From positions 82,938 to 146,937 of the forward strand of contig OENT01000265.1 in assembly GCA_900239685.1 (NCBI GenBank): 64,000 nt of DNA, given 5' to 3'. How positions within the stretch are numbered: position 1 is the first letter of the stretch; every line of letters begins with the position of its first letter. Position numbers and translations under genes: made by a program. Source of the DNA: Rotaria macrura. Its lineage: Eukaryota; Rotifera; Eurotatoria; Philodinida; Philodinidae. Shown one piece after another: positions 12,364-24,976 of this stretch. Under the pieces are notes generated by a model that had not been told where the DNA came from, searched no databases, and worked only from the letters and a program-made list of their open reading frames with translations.

Positions 12364-13983
12364 TTAACATTCTTCTTTTGTTGAAGGATTCTGTTCTTCA
12401 TTGGATGTTGTTGGATCTTGTTCTATTGATACATTACAACTACTTAATGATTGCGAGCGATTACGTTGACGCCATTGTTGCACTTTTGTTCGAGTATCTG
12501 TTGTTTCATCGGGTCGTTTATTTTTATTCAATTCATAATCATCGACTGTGTCCGGGTCAGATCCATAATTAGTGTTCATAATGCCATAACGTTCAGACGA
12601 GGATTCAGATTCACTATCTTCCTCAGTGTCAACAGAAACTTCGTCTTCTTCTTCCTCATATGATGATGAAGATGATGATGGATTTTCTGCTTGATTATTT
12701 GATGGTATTATTTCGTCTTGCGGAATTGAACTATCATCGCTATTTGAATTATCTTCTTCTTCGTCGATACTCTCTTCACTTTCATTATGTGATCTTGATG
12801 ATAGATTACATTCTTCTTCATTATTTAGATTCTACAAAAACAAATAAAAACCATAAGAATTCTTTCTGATTCATATATTAACCTCGTCTGATGGTTGAAG
12901 AAATATTTGCGTGTTTTTCGTCAAGTCATTTACTTTATTTGAAACAGAATTAATTGTATTTAAAATTTTATACATTTGAGCTTCTGTGGAAGCTAAACGA
13001 TCTTGTAGTTGAGATATTTCACGTTGAGTTAAATTATGATTTCTTTGCTTTGTACCAAGTTTTGAATTAATAAATGATAATGAACTTTTCATTTCATCCA
13101 GAGCATGACACACTAAACAAATTTCATTCTAAAAAGAAAAATCAAACAGAAAAGTCTTCGAAACAAACTTTGACTTTGTTCGGTTGTAGCATTTTGTTCA
13201 GCTTCAAATTCTTTCTGTCGTCTTGCTTTCAAATATTCTACATAATCAGGATCTAATCCTAAAAATCATGGTTCATGTTCATTCAAGACATAGAAGTATG
13301 CGAAATAAATCTACCAGCATATGAATCTTCATTTTCTTCTTCATCGTCAGTAGGATAATTTTTAGCATTATACTTAAATTTTCTTTTGTCACTATTCCAT
13401 TGAATATTATCAGTTGAATATTGCAATTTCGTCTTAACGTCTGTGTTATTTCGTTTAGCCCAATACTAAAATGAATACGAATAACAACTGTCCAACAAAA
13501 TCAACGAACTTCGCCATACTTTAAAACAAGTATAAATGAAGAAAATTAATATACCAACAGTGTACATTGGCAACGCAAAAGTTGCATTAGGCTTTGAAGT
13601 ATTCTGTTCCATGGATGATGACTGGTGTTGATTATTAGCACCGGGAGTAGATATTCGCATATTTACATATTCATGGTTTAGATTCAATGAAGGATTCTAA
13701 CATAAATTCAAAATTTTACTTTATACTTAGAACGCAAATGAAACAGAATTCATATCGAATACCTCATCATTAGAAGACATTTCTGATGATGCTGATTGGT
13801 GAAAATCTAACATAAATGAATATTTGCACGTTTTACAGATGTCAATTGATACTTACGATTATCCAGATGATGTGTTGGCGATGATCTTGGTCGAAATAAT
13901 GGTATGAGAACTCGTGGTATGAGAACTGCAAAGCAACCGAAAACGATAGCAACTAAAATATTGGGTCGAGCGAAAAGAGACAT
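12364..13983 (-). CDS. RIC3: RIC3 acetylcholine receptor chaperone homologue
   Basis: Seven exons: 13983..13857, 13806..13763, 13696..13520, 13465..13315, 13258..13175, 13112..12883 and 12831..12364, giving 426 aa. RIC3 is an ER membrane chaperone that promotes folding and assembly of nicotinic acetylcholine receptors. The family layout is visible. A first hydrophobic helix lies near residues 8-30 (LVAIVFGCFAVLIPRVLIPL). A Ser/Asn/Pro linker follows, then a second helix near 98-115 (LPMYTVGILIFFIYTCFK, comparable to the IIPIYGFGIFLYILYILFKL of vertebrate RIC3). Next come a charged segment and a coiled coil near 215-255 (REISQLQDRLASTEAQMYKI). The C-terminal ~155 residues are acidic and Ser-rich, including many Glu/Asp runs. 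Exon junctions 5/6 are the least certain: two donors and one non-obvious acceptor keep the frame. Confidence 0.85.
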
Positions 13984-15591
13984 TTGCTAATGATCTGTAA
14001 AATATATTGTGATTATTAAATAGAATTTCAATCGAGTATGACCAGATACTGATTCTTGTAGCTAATACTTTTTTCCTTATTTTTACTTATTGACATTGAT
14101 TCGACAAACAACGATTCTATCGTGATAGTTATATAGATGTCGCTCATATACATTGTACAAGAAATGCAATTCGAATTATTTTCGCAGGCCTCACAGCAAT
14201 ACTAATTTCCGAATTTTTCTGCTTTTGACTGAAAATTCAGATTTTTAAGATCTATCTCTCTGGTACCGCATATACGTCATTTATTTTCCACGTCTTATTT
14301 CATTAAACTCAAGATTTCTTTAAAATTTGATGGAAATATTTAGTGAATATTTTCTATACAAAGAAAGATGGTACTCATATTTTTATTTACTCTATATTTT
14401 TTATATTGTAATCAGTTTAAGAATCGATTGTTTTGAATGAGTTGATTTTTGACATCAACCATTTTATTATCAGTAATTATTACCAATGCTTCGGTGGTAT
14501 CTAGGTCTTACAGTTTATGACCGTGCGTAACTGCAGTAAATCTTGTATTCGCTTAATTTAACAGTGTAGTCGATCTACTGAGGTTTCTATATAAACGTGT
14601 TTATTCGTTTATCTATAACACGGTTGTTTTATATGTGTGAAGAGTAGGGATATGAAGAAAAGTAAAAATGGGAGGTGAAGAAGAAGGCGTGCTACAGGGA
14701 AGTAGTTTGAATGCTGGAAAAGATGACCAGAAAACCTTGAAATTATGAGAATACGAATCTTTCGTATTTCTTTTTACCATTATTTTCTTGATAAAAATGC
14801 GATTTTGACGAGAAAATAAAGAGGCTTCAAAAGTAAAGGATACTCCCTTTCCAAGACCATCATGCCTGAGGAAAAGAGAACGTATACACACTGCATAATT
14901 AGAAGTAGTGAACGAAAAGGAAAAGGCAGAACTCGAACTATGAAAATGACGAAACTCAATCGAATAATTTCAATGAATTATTATTTATTGAGATTTGTGC
15001 AACTTGCATCGTGAACAACAAATACTATGATAAGAATTAAAATATTCTGATTCTTCTCGAAAATTTGTCCTGCCATTTTTCGAGATTTGCAAACATAATT
15101 AGATGTGACTCCTGAGTCGTTCCTGACTTTCAGAGATAGCTTGTGTCTATTGTCCATTGAAAATCGTCAGCTTGATCTTTGAAACATGAATTTTCATATA
15201 GTCATTTAAAGACGTCAATATCACTATGTATGCAGAAGCTGATTTTTACATTGCATTAATAGGGAATGATGAAAATCTTGGAGAACCTTGCAACAGTGAA
15301 CAAGTTTCCATGTCTAATAAAAAAACATCATGCAATATCAACGGATATAATTATTAGCATCATCTCTCTATACTAATTAAAAATTAGTTGACATCATCTG
15401 AACGTTCGTGTTTTAACGAAATCCTAATTAATATCATTGACTTGTTTCATAAAAACATTCTTACAACAAAGTCTAATCAACATTGTCTATATACTCAAAA
15501 TTAGATAAACATATTCTGATTTAATGACATTGATGATCTTAATGCGCTAAAATTTATTTCAACAAATACTTATTATTCATTCAAAATCACT
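13984..15591. other. Intergenic, upstream of RIC3
   Basis: No supported gene. An open frame at 14613-14891 on the minus strand has no coding character. The first few hundred bases must contain the RIC3 promoter. Confidence 0.5.
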
Positions 15592-15837
15592 ATGAATAAA
15601 CAATCATCTGAATATCAAATGAAAGCCTATATAAACCATGGTTTGAATCAACAACATGGTTTAGATAGTCAAGAAGGATCAGCAGCATTATTGCAAGCCA
15701 ATAAACCTGAAGTTGACGGAACACATATTCAACATGCGACAATGCTCGCTCAATCTGATGAAAAACTAACTATGCTACAATCTTCTACGCTCGGAATTCA
15801 AAATAACAGTATATCTCGTATAATAAAGAGAAATTGA
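15592..15837 (+). CDS. Possible small hydrophilic protein, 81 aa
   Basis: A single open frame with an ATG start and codon use like that of the real exons nearby (AAT, GAA, CAA, TCA rich). The product is hydrophilic throughout and rich in Gln, Asn and Ser, with no membrane segment, signal peptide or recognised domain. Tandem stop codons (TGA TAG) close it. An AATAAA at 16070-16075 could be its polyadenylation signal. It is not next to another gene and shows no splice-linked partner exon. It could be a real lineage-specific gene, an exon of a larger gene or a relic. I favour a real small gene only weakly. Confidence 0.35.
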   Translation: MNKQSSEYQMKAYINHGLNQQHGLDSQEGSAALLQANKPEVDGTHIQHATMLAQSDEKLTMLQSSTLGIQNNSISRIIKRN

Positions 15838-18080
15838 TAGCAGTGTTTATTACACATTGTTTCAACATATGCAGACATATTTATGCTCAAACAAAAATCG
15901 ATTCTATTCCGTAGTATAAATCAAAATCAAAATGTACCTGACACTTGAATGTCATTTTACCATTTGTTTCAATATAGATTTTAAATATAAACTGTTATGT
16001 CAACATCAAACACTTGAAAATTGATTGCTATATAACTAACTTTAGTTCTTTTAATTATAATAGTTGAATAATAAACACATCATGGGAATTTAAATAGAGT
16101 AGAGACATGAGTTGTCAAAGAAAGCCTTTGGTAGCCTTTTAAAATCTACATCAAATGTTCATGAATCCTTTTCAGATGTATTTCATTTTTTTAGTTTCTC
16201 CTACGCCTATCGATCTAATGCATGTTTTGCTATGCTTCCGAAAATAAATAATAAGTTATCTTCACATGTTTACTATCATGCTATTCTCACTCATACTTTA
16301 TTGAAATTCAGTGAAAATCTTTCATAGAAAAGTCTAAGTTGAAATATACTATCATGAATAAAAGGCATAATTTTGAATATTATCTGAATTATTTTTTGTT
16401 ACACATGTATCATGTGTATGCATGGTTTTCATCATTTTATAGTACTTTTGCAATATTTGAAAGCAATAACAGATAAAGCTGATGAATAAATTGACGTTCA
16501 ATCCCATACAAATAGATCCTGATGTTTGCGTACCAATAGGTCGAAGATACATATGGGAAGATGGAATTATGAATGGGATCATTATTTTTCGATAATTTAT
16601 ATATATCAAAATTGATATGGTTAACATAATTGAAGATAAATTAAAATAAGAAAGAGCCTCATATGATCATGAATTGATGCAAATTAAAGATAATCTTACA
16701 GATTCGGTTAAATGTACACTATTCACAATCACTGATGACAAAGAGATCGATATTTATCAATGAAGCACAAATTCTATCTTATAACTAACAAGTGAAGAAG
16801 ATATGTGTTAAAGAAATCCAATAGGGAACTGATTTGATGATAAAAACTAGTTTCAATATGCCAACTAACAATTTTATTTTCTATTGCTTCAGATATCAAT
16901 TGAAGCGACATGGTTGCTTCTTCCATTTCTATTATTGTCCCTCACGATTGAGAATCTCAAGATATACATTCATATGAAGCTTTTAGTTGATGAAAATAGA
17001 GCGAATTAAATTGTTAGGTTATCGATGAGCAACTTAAATATATTAAGTGATTTGAACGAAAACGTTTTGTTCGATTCTATAAACACATAGAAATACCGAA
17101 CTGTTTCTTTATGATGCTCATCGTAGAAAAATGTTGCATGAAATAATTTCATAATCATAAACACCCTTCATATTAATAATTGAAACTGTCATGCGAAAGA
17201 AGAACACAAAGGAAAGTATTACGATTCACTCTTGAATATTAATACATGTCGTATTAAAAATGTATTTGAAAAACACAATTACTTAACGCTATTACAATCA
17301 GTAAACATTGACGATGCTATTTCTTTACTTCATGATCCACTTGCTAAGAAAAATATAATTATTAGAAGACAAGAATCTCTATTTCGGACTTATCCGTTGA
17401 TAAAAATTATTCATAAGAAAGAAATTTCTTCTTATTACGAAGGACTCAAATATTAATAAATGTAGGGAAATTACAATGAAACATGTGATGTGCAATTAAG
17501 CCTATTGTAAATTGATGTTCTTGTGTGAGAAATTATTTATTTTTTTACCATATAAATCTGAGAAAATATTTTTCATTTGAACATTGTCGTGTGTATTTCT
17601 ATCAGTCGCACTCTTTTCCTATCACAAGAAGCAAGGACTTGCTGTTCATTGATGTCATTTGGGATATCAAAAATAGACACATTTTGTTATTGATTTCTTC
17701 TGATCACTAGAAACTATTGTATCTTAATAATAGAAGCACATATTATAGTAATCTGATATATAATTACATCCGGAAAAATGTATGATGGTGTTTGTTTTTT
17801 TGCTGTTATAATAATATTTTGTACCTTTATGAACTATTTGAATTTAAAAAAAAGAAGTAGATATGGTTCACATTGAATACTCGAAAATGAAAATTTCTTG
17901 AAATATCGACAAATCTGAAATTCGTCATAGTTGATGAAGAAAACATCGTAAGCAAAATCATGTTGTGTCTCTTCTTTTTCCATATATTAAATGTCTTTTG
18001 TTTTTATTCTAGCAAAAATCTATATCATGCACAAGTTCAGCTTGAATAATAAAGTTCGTATGTGACAAATAGAATTATTT
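15838..18080. other. Intergenic, possible decayed coding sequence
   Basis: No intact gene. Between about 16610 and 17456 on the plus strand there are several protein-like stretches broken by stop codons, for example around 16650-16760 and 16894-17016. A stop-free stretch at 17232-17456 lacks an ATG start. This could be an eroded gene, but the evidence is weak. Confidence 0.25.
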
Positions 18081-18473
18081 TCATCTGTCTTGTTCTAAAT
18101 CCGATGATGATGATGATGATTTCCAATCTTTTGAATCATCCACTAAATTAGAAAAATATAGAAAATATCATTAAAGAAAAACTAATGTGAAGAAGAATTT
18201 CAACATACTAGATATAGCCTGATCATTAACGCCTTTCTTGATGCCATAATGTTTAAGTGAATGTTTGCCTTTGAGTACTTTGTCACGAAAAATAAGACGA
18301 CATCCTTGTTCATACTTAGGTTTTAATCGTAATTTTAATTCTTTCTTTAAATCATGCACATGTGTTTTTTCATCCAGAACGAAAGTTATTGATTGTCCAT
18401 CAGATTTTCGTACAACGGTTACACTTACTTGATCAGTTGGGGTAACAATAATTGGCTCTGTTGACGATGACAT
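18081..18473 (-). CDS. Small ubiquitin-like domain protein
   Basis: Two exons, 18473..18209 and 18142..18081, separated by a 66-nt intron, giving 108 aa. Residues about 15-85 look like a ubiquitin-fold domain. There is a beta-hairpin start (VSVTVVRKSDGQSITFVL), a helix with alternating Lys/Leu (VHDLKKELKLRL), then a CRLIFRDKVLKGKHSLKHYG segment. The last block matches the LIFxGKxLxDxxxLxxYxI pattern of ubiquitin-like proteins. There is no C-terminal Gly-Gly, so it is a type-2 (non-conjugated) Ubl rather than a modifier. The short second exon adds an acidic Ser-rich tail. I cannot assign it to a named family, and its function is unknown. Confidence 0.65.
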
Positions 18474-21400
18474 TTATTATTTCGATTTGTCTGTTTTAGC
18501 TAGTTACTTCTTACAGATCTGCAAGCAAGTTTCTGAAAGCAACGACGATGTCAATAAGGAAACCAGCCAGAGAAAGAGAGAATAGAATGTGTGAAGGAAG
18601 ATAAAAAATATTATTTTCCTTCTTTTTTTTCTTGACAGTGTCTCGTAGCGATTTGAAACCAAGAGAAAAGAGAACATATTAATGTAGTAATATTGCGAAT
18701 TATAGATGTACTCTAAATGTTAACTCAAGTATTGAATAAGATTTGATTTCTGCTAGAAGAAAATGTAAACATTAGTATGCTATAAGAATCGAAATGATAA
18801 AAATAAACATAAATACTAATATTCTTGCAATTCTTATTGTTTTATAATATTCTATTTACATATAAACTTGTGTCTGTCATAATCGGTTGTTTTGATGTTA
18901 CCGATCGATGGTAATTTGCAGGACATATTTTATTGTTTGTATTTCAATGTATCTTGCATTCTGCTTCATCTCATATTACACAGATCTAATTCATAATAGT
19001 GATATTCTTTTTCAAGAACGAACAAAGAAAATAGAAATATGATTTCCGCAAGTTTTATGAACATCATTATCGAAATCAAAATAGAAGAAAAGAAGTCTTT
19101 TCCTTCGAATAGTATTTGAAAGACAAGAAAAACATGATTCACTGTTCATAAATGTAATGCATGATTACACATTTCGACAATATGAACATTGAGAAGTTTC
19201 TTCTATTCCTTCGAAATGTAAGTTTGAATTAAAATTTTTGTTTCACAAATGATGATATATATATATTAAAACATCTTGATCTAGAAAATTATTTCCACCA
19301 TGTCATTTTTCATTATACGCGAACAATTGATTCTATAAGAGATCATTGTTTATGATGAGTATGAATGTGTACTATATATAGTGACAAATTTTGGTGTCCT
19401 TTATCGTCTAATAAAAAACTATTCGACAAAACTAAAGCAAATCAAAGATTGAGTAAATTTCTGCTTGTGTGAAGAATGAAATTTGTATAAAATACATAAA
19501 TTGACTGTCGATTTCCATAACAGGAAATCATTTGCTATATTTAAAAAAAGACATGGCTGATTTAGATACTCCTGATCGATGCGTGTTTATTAATATTTTG
19601 ATTTTTATACATTTATCGTAACTTGATTATATAAAAACCTTGTGCATGTATTTTAAATATAATTAATAAATAAACAAACAGACATAATCGACATCGATTA
19701 TACCATCAATACGAAAGAAGAAAAAACAACCTGTAATTCATTAAAAGAAGAGAAAAATAATCATGAAAACATCGTCTGAGATAAGGTTTCCCAGATGAGT
19801 TTATTTTGATCTCAATCTCAAGTTGTATTAATATTGATATTTCAATAATTTGTATTTTGGTAAATGTAAGGTAAGAGAAATTGTATTTTGAATTTGTATT
19901 ATTGTTAATATTAACTTGTTGCAGAATCTCACATCGGCATATGTGTCCCTGAAAGATTTCGTCAATAAGAATTGTCTCACGCGAAGACAGAAATAAAATC
20001 AATTGAACAACATGTTTTGGAGTAACAAAGAACGTGGCAACTAGGTTTATTGAAGTAGTTCTCATTCGATGTTTTAGGGATTGTAGAGTTTTATTTTGAT
20101 AGAGCAATATTGAATGAGTCTAATTTCTGAACAATACTGTTTAGGCATATTAATTATATTAAATGTCAGAAAGACCCAGCAAACATTTTTCTTTCGTTTT
20201 TATACAGATTTGCTGTTCTTTTTACTCTGCTAAGCACTTCACGTTTTTGTCTAAATGAAAGCTAGTTGTATGAAACAAGATCACGGACAGGTAAAAGAAA
20301 TATCGTCTAACTATTTTCAATACAATATTGTCTCTAAAATTTCCAACGGATAAGAGTAAGAGGGAGGAGGAGGAGGAGGCGGTTGAGAAATCTTCGATCT
20401 AAGATGATTTTTATTCAAGTAAGTTGATTGGATCTATCAAGTCTATGAAGTCTGAAAGAGAAAGCTTTTATTTATAAGCATACTGTTTCATATTCTCCTC
20501 AACAATAGTCATTAAACAGTACACTTGAAAAAACACTACTACTCTAAACTAATCTTTGTCATTGAAGTGCATAATTCTATGAATAGAAAACTAAGATCAA
20601 AGCCGTTTTTTCTTCGTTTTATTAAATTACTACAGATATTCTGTTGAAGTAATAATGAGTAAAAATTAAGCTAACTAACACAAACCAAGTTCTATATAAA
20701 TCCTAGTACAATCTAATAAGTAGTATGGTATCGTAAGACATTGATACAGACTAAAAATAATGAAATATATCGGATAAAGATGGATCAAATATGATTGAGA
20801 AAACTACTAGACATGGTATGATCATAAGCTTCTTATAAATCAGTTCCGAAATGAGATAAAGTAGCAATAACATGCAGAATGTTTGCAATAAACATGTGAA
20901 AATCATGGAAAAAAAATAGAATAGAAATCAACGAGTAAAAATAAAATTAATACACTTAGAGAAAAACGCACTAATTTTACAAAAGAAACGATTGTTTGTG
21001 CGAAAAATCGAAGTCTAAATCTATCGATACGTACCATTTAGCTACTTCTATATTTCTCAAGAACAAGTAGTGTGTAATCAGATCAAAAACAATATGATAT
21101 TCTGTAAAAATAATTTGATCGACAATGTTTACATGAATTGCACACATATCCTGAGAAGTAAACTACTTTCGATGATGCATCATATCATTAGAAAAATGTT
21201 GTAATATAATCGTCAGATTACTCATTGGAATATCAATAGAAACATAATTATGTTCTATTATTATACGTCGTGTGCAAAATGAACAGAAAGACGCTTTTTA
21301 CTGAAAGAAAATCTCATAGATGATTTAGGCAAAGCCCCCACGTCGTTTCTCAAATTAGACTATGAAAAAACAATCACATGAAATTTAATTATAATTTGAC

Positions 21401-21540
21401 GCTTGTTTCATGTATCATGTTTTTGTGTTTACAAAATTTTCTTGATTAATTTATTAGAATTATAAAATAAGAATGTAAGTACAAAAAATAGAGAATGTTA
21501 GAAAAAAAATTGTAATAGACTCTTGTCTTGGTTTTTGTTT
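18474..21540. other. 3-kb intergenic region
   Basis: No supported gene. The minus-strand open frame at 19706-20107 (133 codons) is AT-driven and has no domain or splice partner. A (GGA)n run lies at 20363-20379. An AATAAA on the minus strand at 21450-21455 could end the DUF2252 transcript. Confidence 0.5.
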
Positions 21541-23503
21541 TCAAAGACCTGGCATTCGATTATTACGAAATGCTTCAAAAAATAGATGATGATCATATCG
21601 TACTTGTTCACCATATACCTTTAAATGCAAATGTATGTTTATGTCTTAGTAAAACAAGAGAAAACCGTTACTCTTACCATGCCAAACTCGACCATATCTT
21701 GCAAAAACTCATCATCCTGTCCTCGAACAGCATCACGAATTGTATGTTCAGTGTTTCTTGGTATGATGGAAAATGGTAATTGCTCTACATCTTTCGGTGT
21801 ATTCAAACAATCCGAATCAGCAACACAATGAATTTTCGCTAAGCAAAAGTAAAAAGAAAAAGGAAATTAACTTTTTTTTATGAAACATAGTACAGACTGC
21901 AAGCGCTATTCCGATGACATGATGATGAAAGGAATCACGATATAACTATTCGTGTTCATGACAAGGAAATTGTTGTATTTTATCTATATCGAAATACACT
22001 TCCTCTCTGTTGTTTTACTCAATGACTAGTAGAAAAAATAGCATGCATATTTTAACAATGCTAATCATTTACGATCTCTAATCGCAAATGTGAACGATGT
22101 TTGTGACATAGACGTGATGTCTGACTAAGATATTTTGTCTGAAGAATACGTCAGTGCAGTGTATTCTTTCAGGTCATAATTGACATAGAAAAGAAACAAT
22201 TTTTACCCATCGCTCGTCCGAGATATCGAACGACTTCGATAATATCTGGTAAATCATTGATATCAGACCAATCGAGATCTTCTGAATGCGCTGTAACAGC
22301 ATCAACCAAACACGGTATTTTGCCTAATGTTGTATAACCTAACCATTGAGGAGTCGATGCTTGCATAGCATACGAACATAAAACTGTTCGTAAACCATCG
22401 TGTTTGAAATATTCATCTAAACTTGGATTTCGTACAACATAGGAAACAGCAGATTTCTGTGCTGGCTTCATGTAAACAACAATATCATTTTCTAACGTTT
22501 CAGATCGACCTTCAAGTAAAAATGAATATGAAATTTTTCCAGCTGAACCTATTCCAGGTGATGAACGTGCAACAATGTCTTTGATTTTGTATGTCAATGT
22601 TTCACTAGGAGATCCTTTTTCTACATGTTTCTTATTGTCTGGTATTGTTTCTAGATATTTTTTAAAAGCACGCATTAAATCACCACGTAAATTATCATCA
22701 ACATCTTGAGTATATTTTGATCGAATAAATCGTCGATCATAATTTTCAATACATGTCATAGAATCGAGATGTGCAGTATGAGACTTAATACGTGTTTCGT
22801 TGAGTAATTTCTTTATTTTACCTGACGTATTTCTTAATGTTAATGCAAAGTGATCTTTAGAACGTTTACAAAATTCATAAACTTGTTTTAAATATTCTTC
22901 AGCACAAACAGCAAGTACGTGTTCAATGTCTCCATCTGAAAAACCTTTTGAATAACAAACTAAATTAATCGAAGCTAATAAACGTTTCATATCCCATGTA
23001 AATGGACCAACATATCCTTCATCGAAGTCATTAACATCGAAATTAAGGATACCATTATTATCTAGATATGTGCCAAAATTTTCAGCATGTAAATCACCCT
23101 ACGGTAAAAAACAAAAAAATATATATTACGAAGAATTTTGATTTCTTTTCATTTGTGTTTTTGTTTTCTGTTTTCAACTATGTACATGTATAAAAATTTG
23201 ACCGGCGGCATTATTTCGCGCAATATATGGATCTTGATCGACTTTTAAATCTTGATAGAACAAAACAGCTGATCCCCGATAGAAATTGAATGGTGTAGCT
23301 GCCATTTTACGAAAACGACCACGAAATGCGCTTGGATTTTCACGAATACCGTCTTGAAAAAATCTCGAAAATGTGTCGATGATAAATTGTGTACGTTGTG
23401 CATCATTTTCTGATCGAATACGATAGATTGCTTTTTGCGGAGCACTAACATCATAAGATAGTCGAGTTGATTGATAGCGAGCATGATATTGTTTTTCAGA
23501 CAT
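21541..23503 (-). CDS. DUF2252 family protein
   Basis: Four exons: 23503..23186, 23098..22207, 21838..21678 and 21618..21541, giving 482 aa. DUF2252 is a large, mainly bacterial family of uncharacterised proteins, thought to share a protein-kinase-like fold; no activity is established. The core motifs are intact: FRGRFRKMAATPFNFYRGSA, then GDLHAENFG starting at residue 107, then NFDVNDFDEGYVGPFTWDMK. These match the family's RM..SPF.F.RG, GDaHL.NFG and DlNDFDE..GP..WDlkRL blocks. The Asp-His-x3-Asn and Asn-Asp-Phe-Asp elements resemble a catalytic loop and metal-binding motif. The gene carries three ordinary GT-AG introns and local codon use, so it is domesticated in a eukaryotic genome and not contamination. 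Possible acquisition from bacteria or fungi is inference. It is isolated, with 1.5-3 kb of spacer on each side. Confidence 0.85.
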
Positions 23504-24976
23504 GATTCAAGAAAGAAATCGTCCTTTATTGATTCTATTCTATTTCGATCTTCAATCGAATTCCACGTTAAATAGATGCTCTTGATCGATAGGGACTCAA
23601 ATCAATAAAGGAAGAAGAGAAAGACTCCAGCAAGTATATGTTACTTACTATTTGGTATTCATAGGTGTATTTGATCAGTTACTATTAACCTTGATTCAAC
23701 GATGGTAAAGTGTTTTGACGCTCCTTGTCAAATAGAAAAAGAGATTTGATACGAGTGAGCATTGAAATGTCTTCTTCTTTCAAGAACGAAATGAAGAAAC
23801 AGATAGGATTAAACAAGAAAATTTTGATCAATGAAATCCAGTCGTTCTTTTTATTTGAATTGACGAATTTGTGTGATAACCAAGTTTCGCAAAAATGACG
23901 CTGTAGGATAACAACTTTAACTGTTTAAAAACAACAGAATAACGAAAGTTTGTTTTTCAAAACATGTGACTAGTTATTGCATTCGATTATTTTATCTTAG
24001 AACAGTTTCCACTTGAATCAAAATTAATTAATCAGCAAATTTATCACATCATTTTCAGTTGTCAAACACATACACGCCTACAGATCTGATATTTTGCAAT
24101 AGATGATCATCTACGACTGAGTTTTATATAGCAATTGAAATAGAACAATTAATAGACGTGAATTGATTTTAGTCATGTTTTCTGTTCATCGAATAGAAAA
24201 AGCCAATAGTTCATTTTCGTCATTGATCATTCAAAATGACACATCAATTTGCTCTGTTAATGAAAACTACTTAACTTTTAATGGTATCATAACAATAATT
24301 ATTTAGAAAAAAACAAACAACATTTATGTCATTATCAAACTACCCAATGGAGAAAGTCTTTTTTTACTATGATCTTACAAATCAGAATACATCAGCTTCA
24401 CTTTTGTCTATTGATGAGTCCATGAATATTGTTCGCATCAATTTGAATTTATACTTCTAATCTATTACAATTCTACTAACAATGCATTCATTATCGGTCA
24501 TCGCAACATTGCATTGTAAAATCTTACTAATTATGTTTTCTTAGATCACAAGATATTATTACTGTTCATATTGTAAAATAATTACTATGTAGAGAAACTA
24601 CAAGTACTTGTTAATAAATTAGAAACTCATTATCATACGTTTATTCACATGTCAAGTATTACACTTAGTAGAGAATTTTATTGAGTAACTATTTATTTTG
24701 TTTGGTTTCCTTGGTTATAAATATTATATTATGGTTTGCTTGTGTTATGACAAGTGACATATCATATTTTGTTTTTCTATACTTAGAAAAGAAATATTTC
24801 AAATGAATTCAATAAATATTCATATATCTTATTAATATTCACTAGTATTATGATGCATGTTATGTAGAAGAAAAAGAAATAGTTCAAATGAAAAACTAAT
24901 AATAAACATAACGATTAGTAATACTAATATATAAAAATACAATCCACAAACATTGATTGAAAGAAAAAGGTTCTAT
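23504..24976. other. Intergenic between MCM8 and DUF2252 gene
   Basis: About 1.5 kb of AT-rich sequence with no gene or repeat that I can support. It holds the DUF2252 gene's upstream region and the 3' flank of MCM8. Confidence 0.5.

Noticed and set aside
14613-14891. 92-codon minus-strand open frame
   Set aside because: No recognisable motif, no codon bias like the real exons and no partner exon.
19706-20107. 133-codon minus-strand open frame in an intergenic region
   Set aside because: Long only because stops are scarce by chance. Ile/Asn/Leu-rich, with no domain, and flanked by non-coding sequence.
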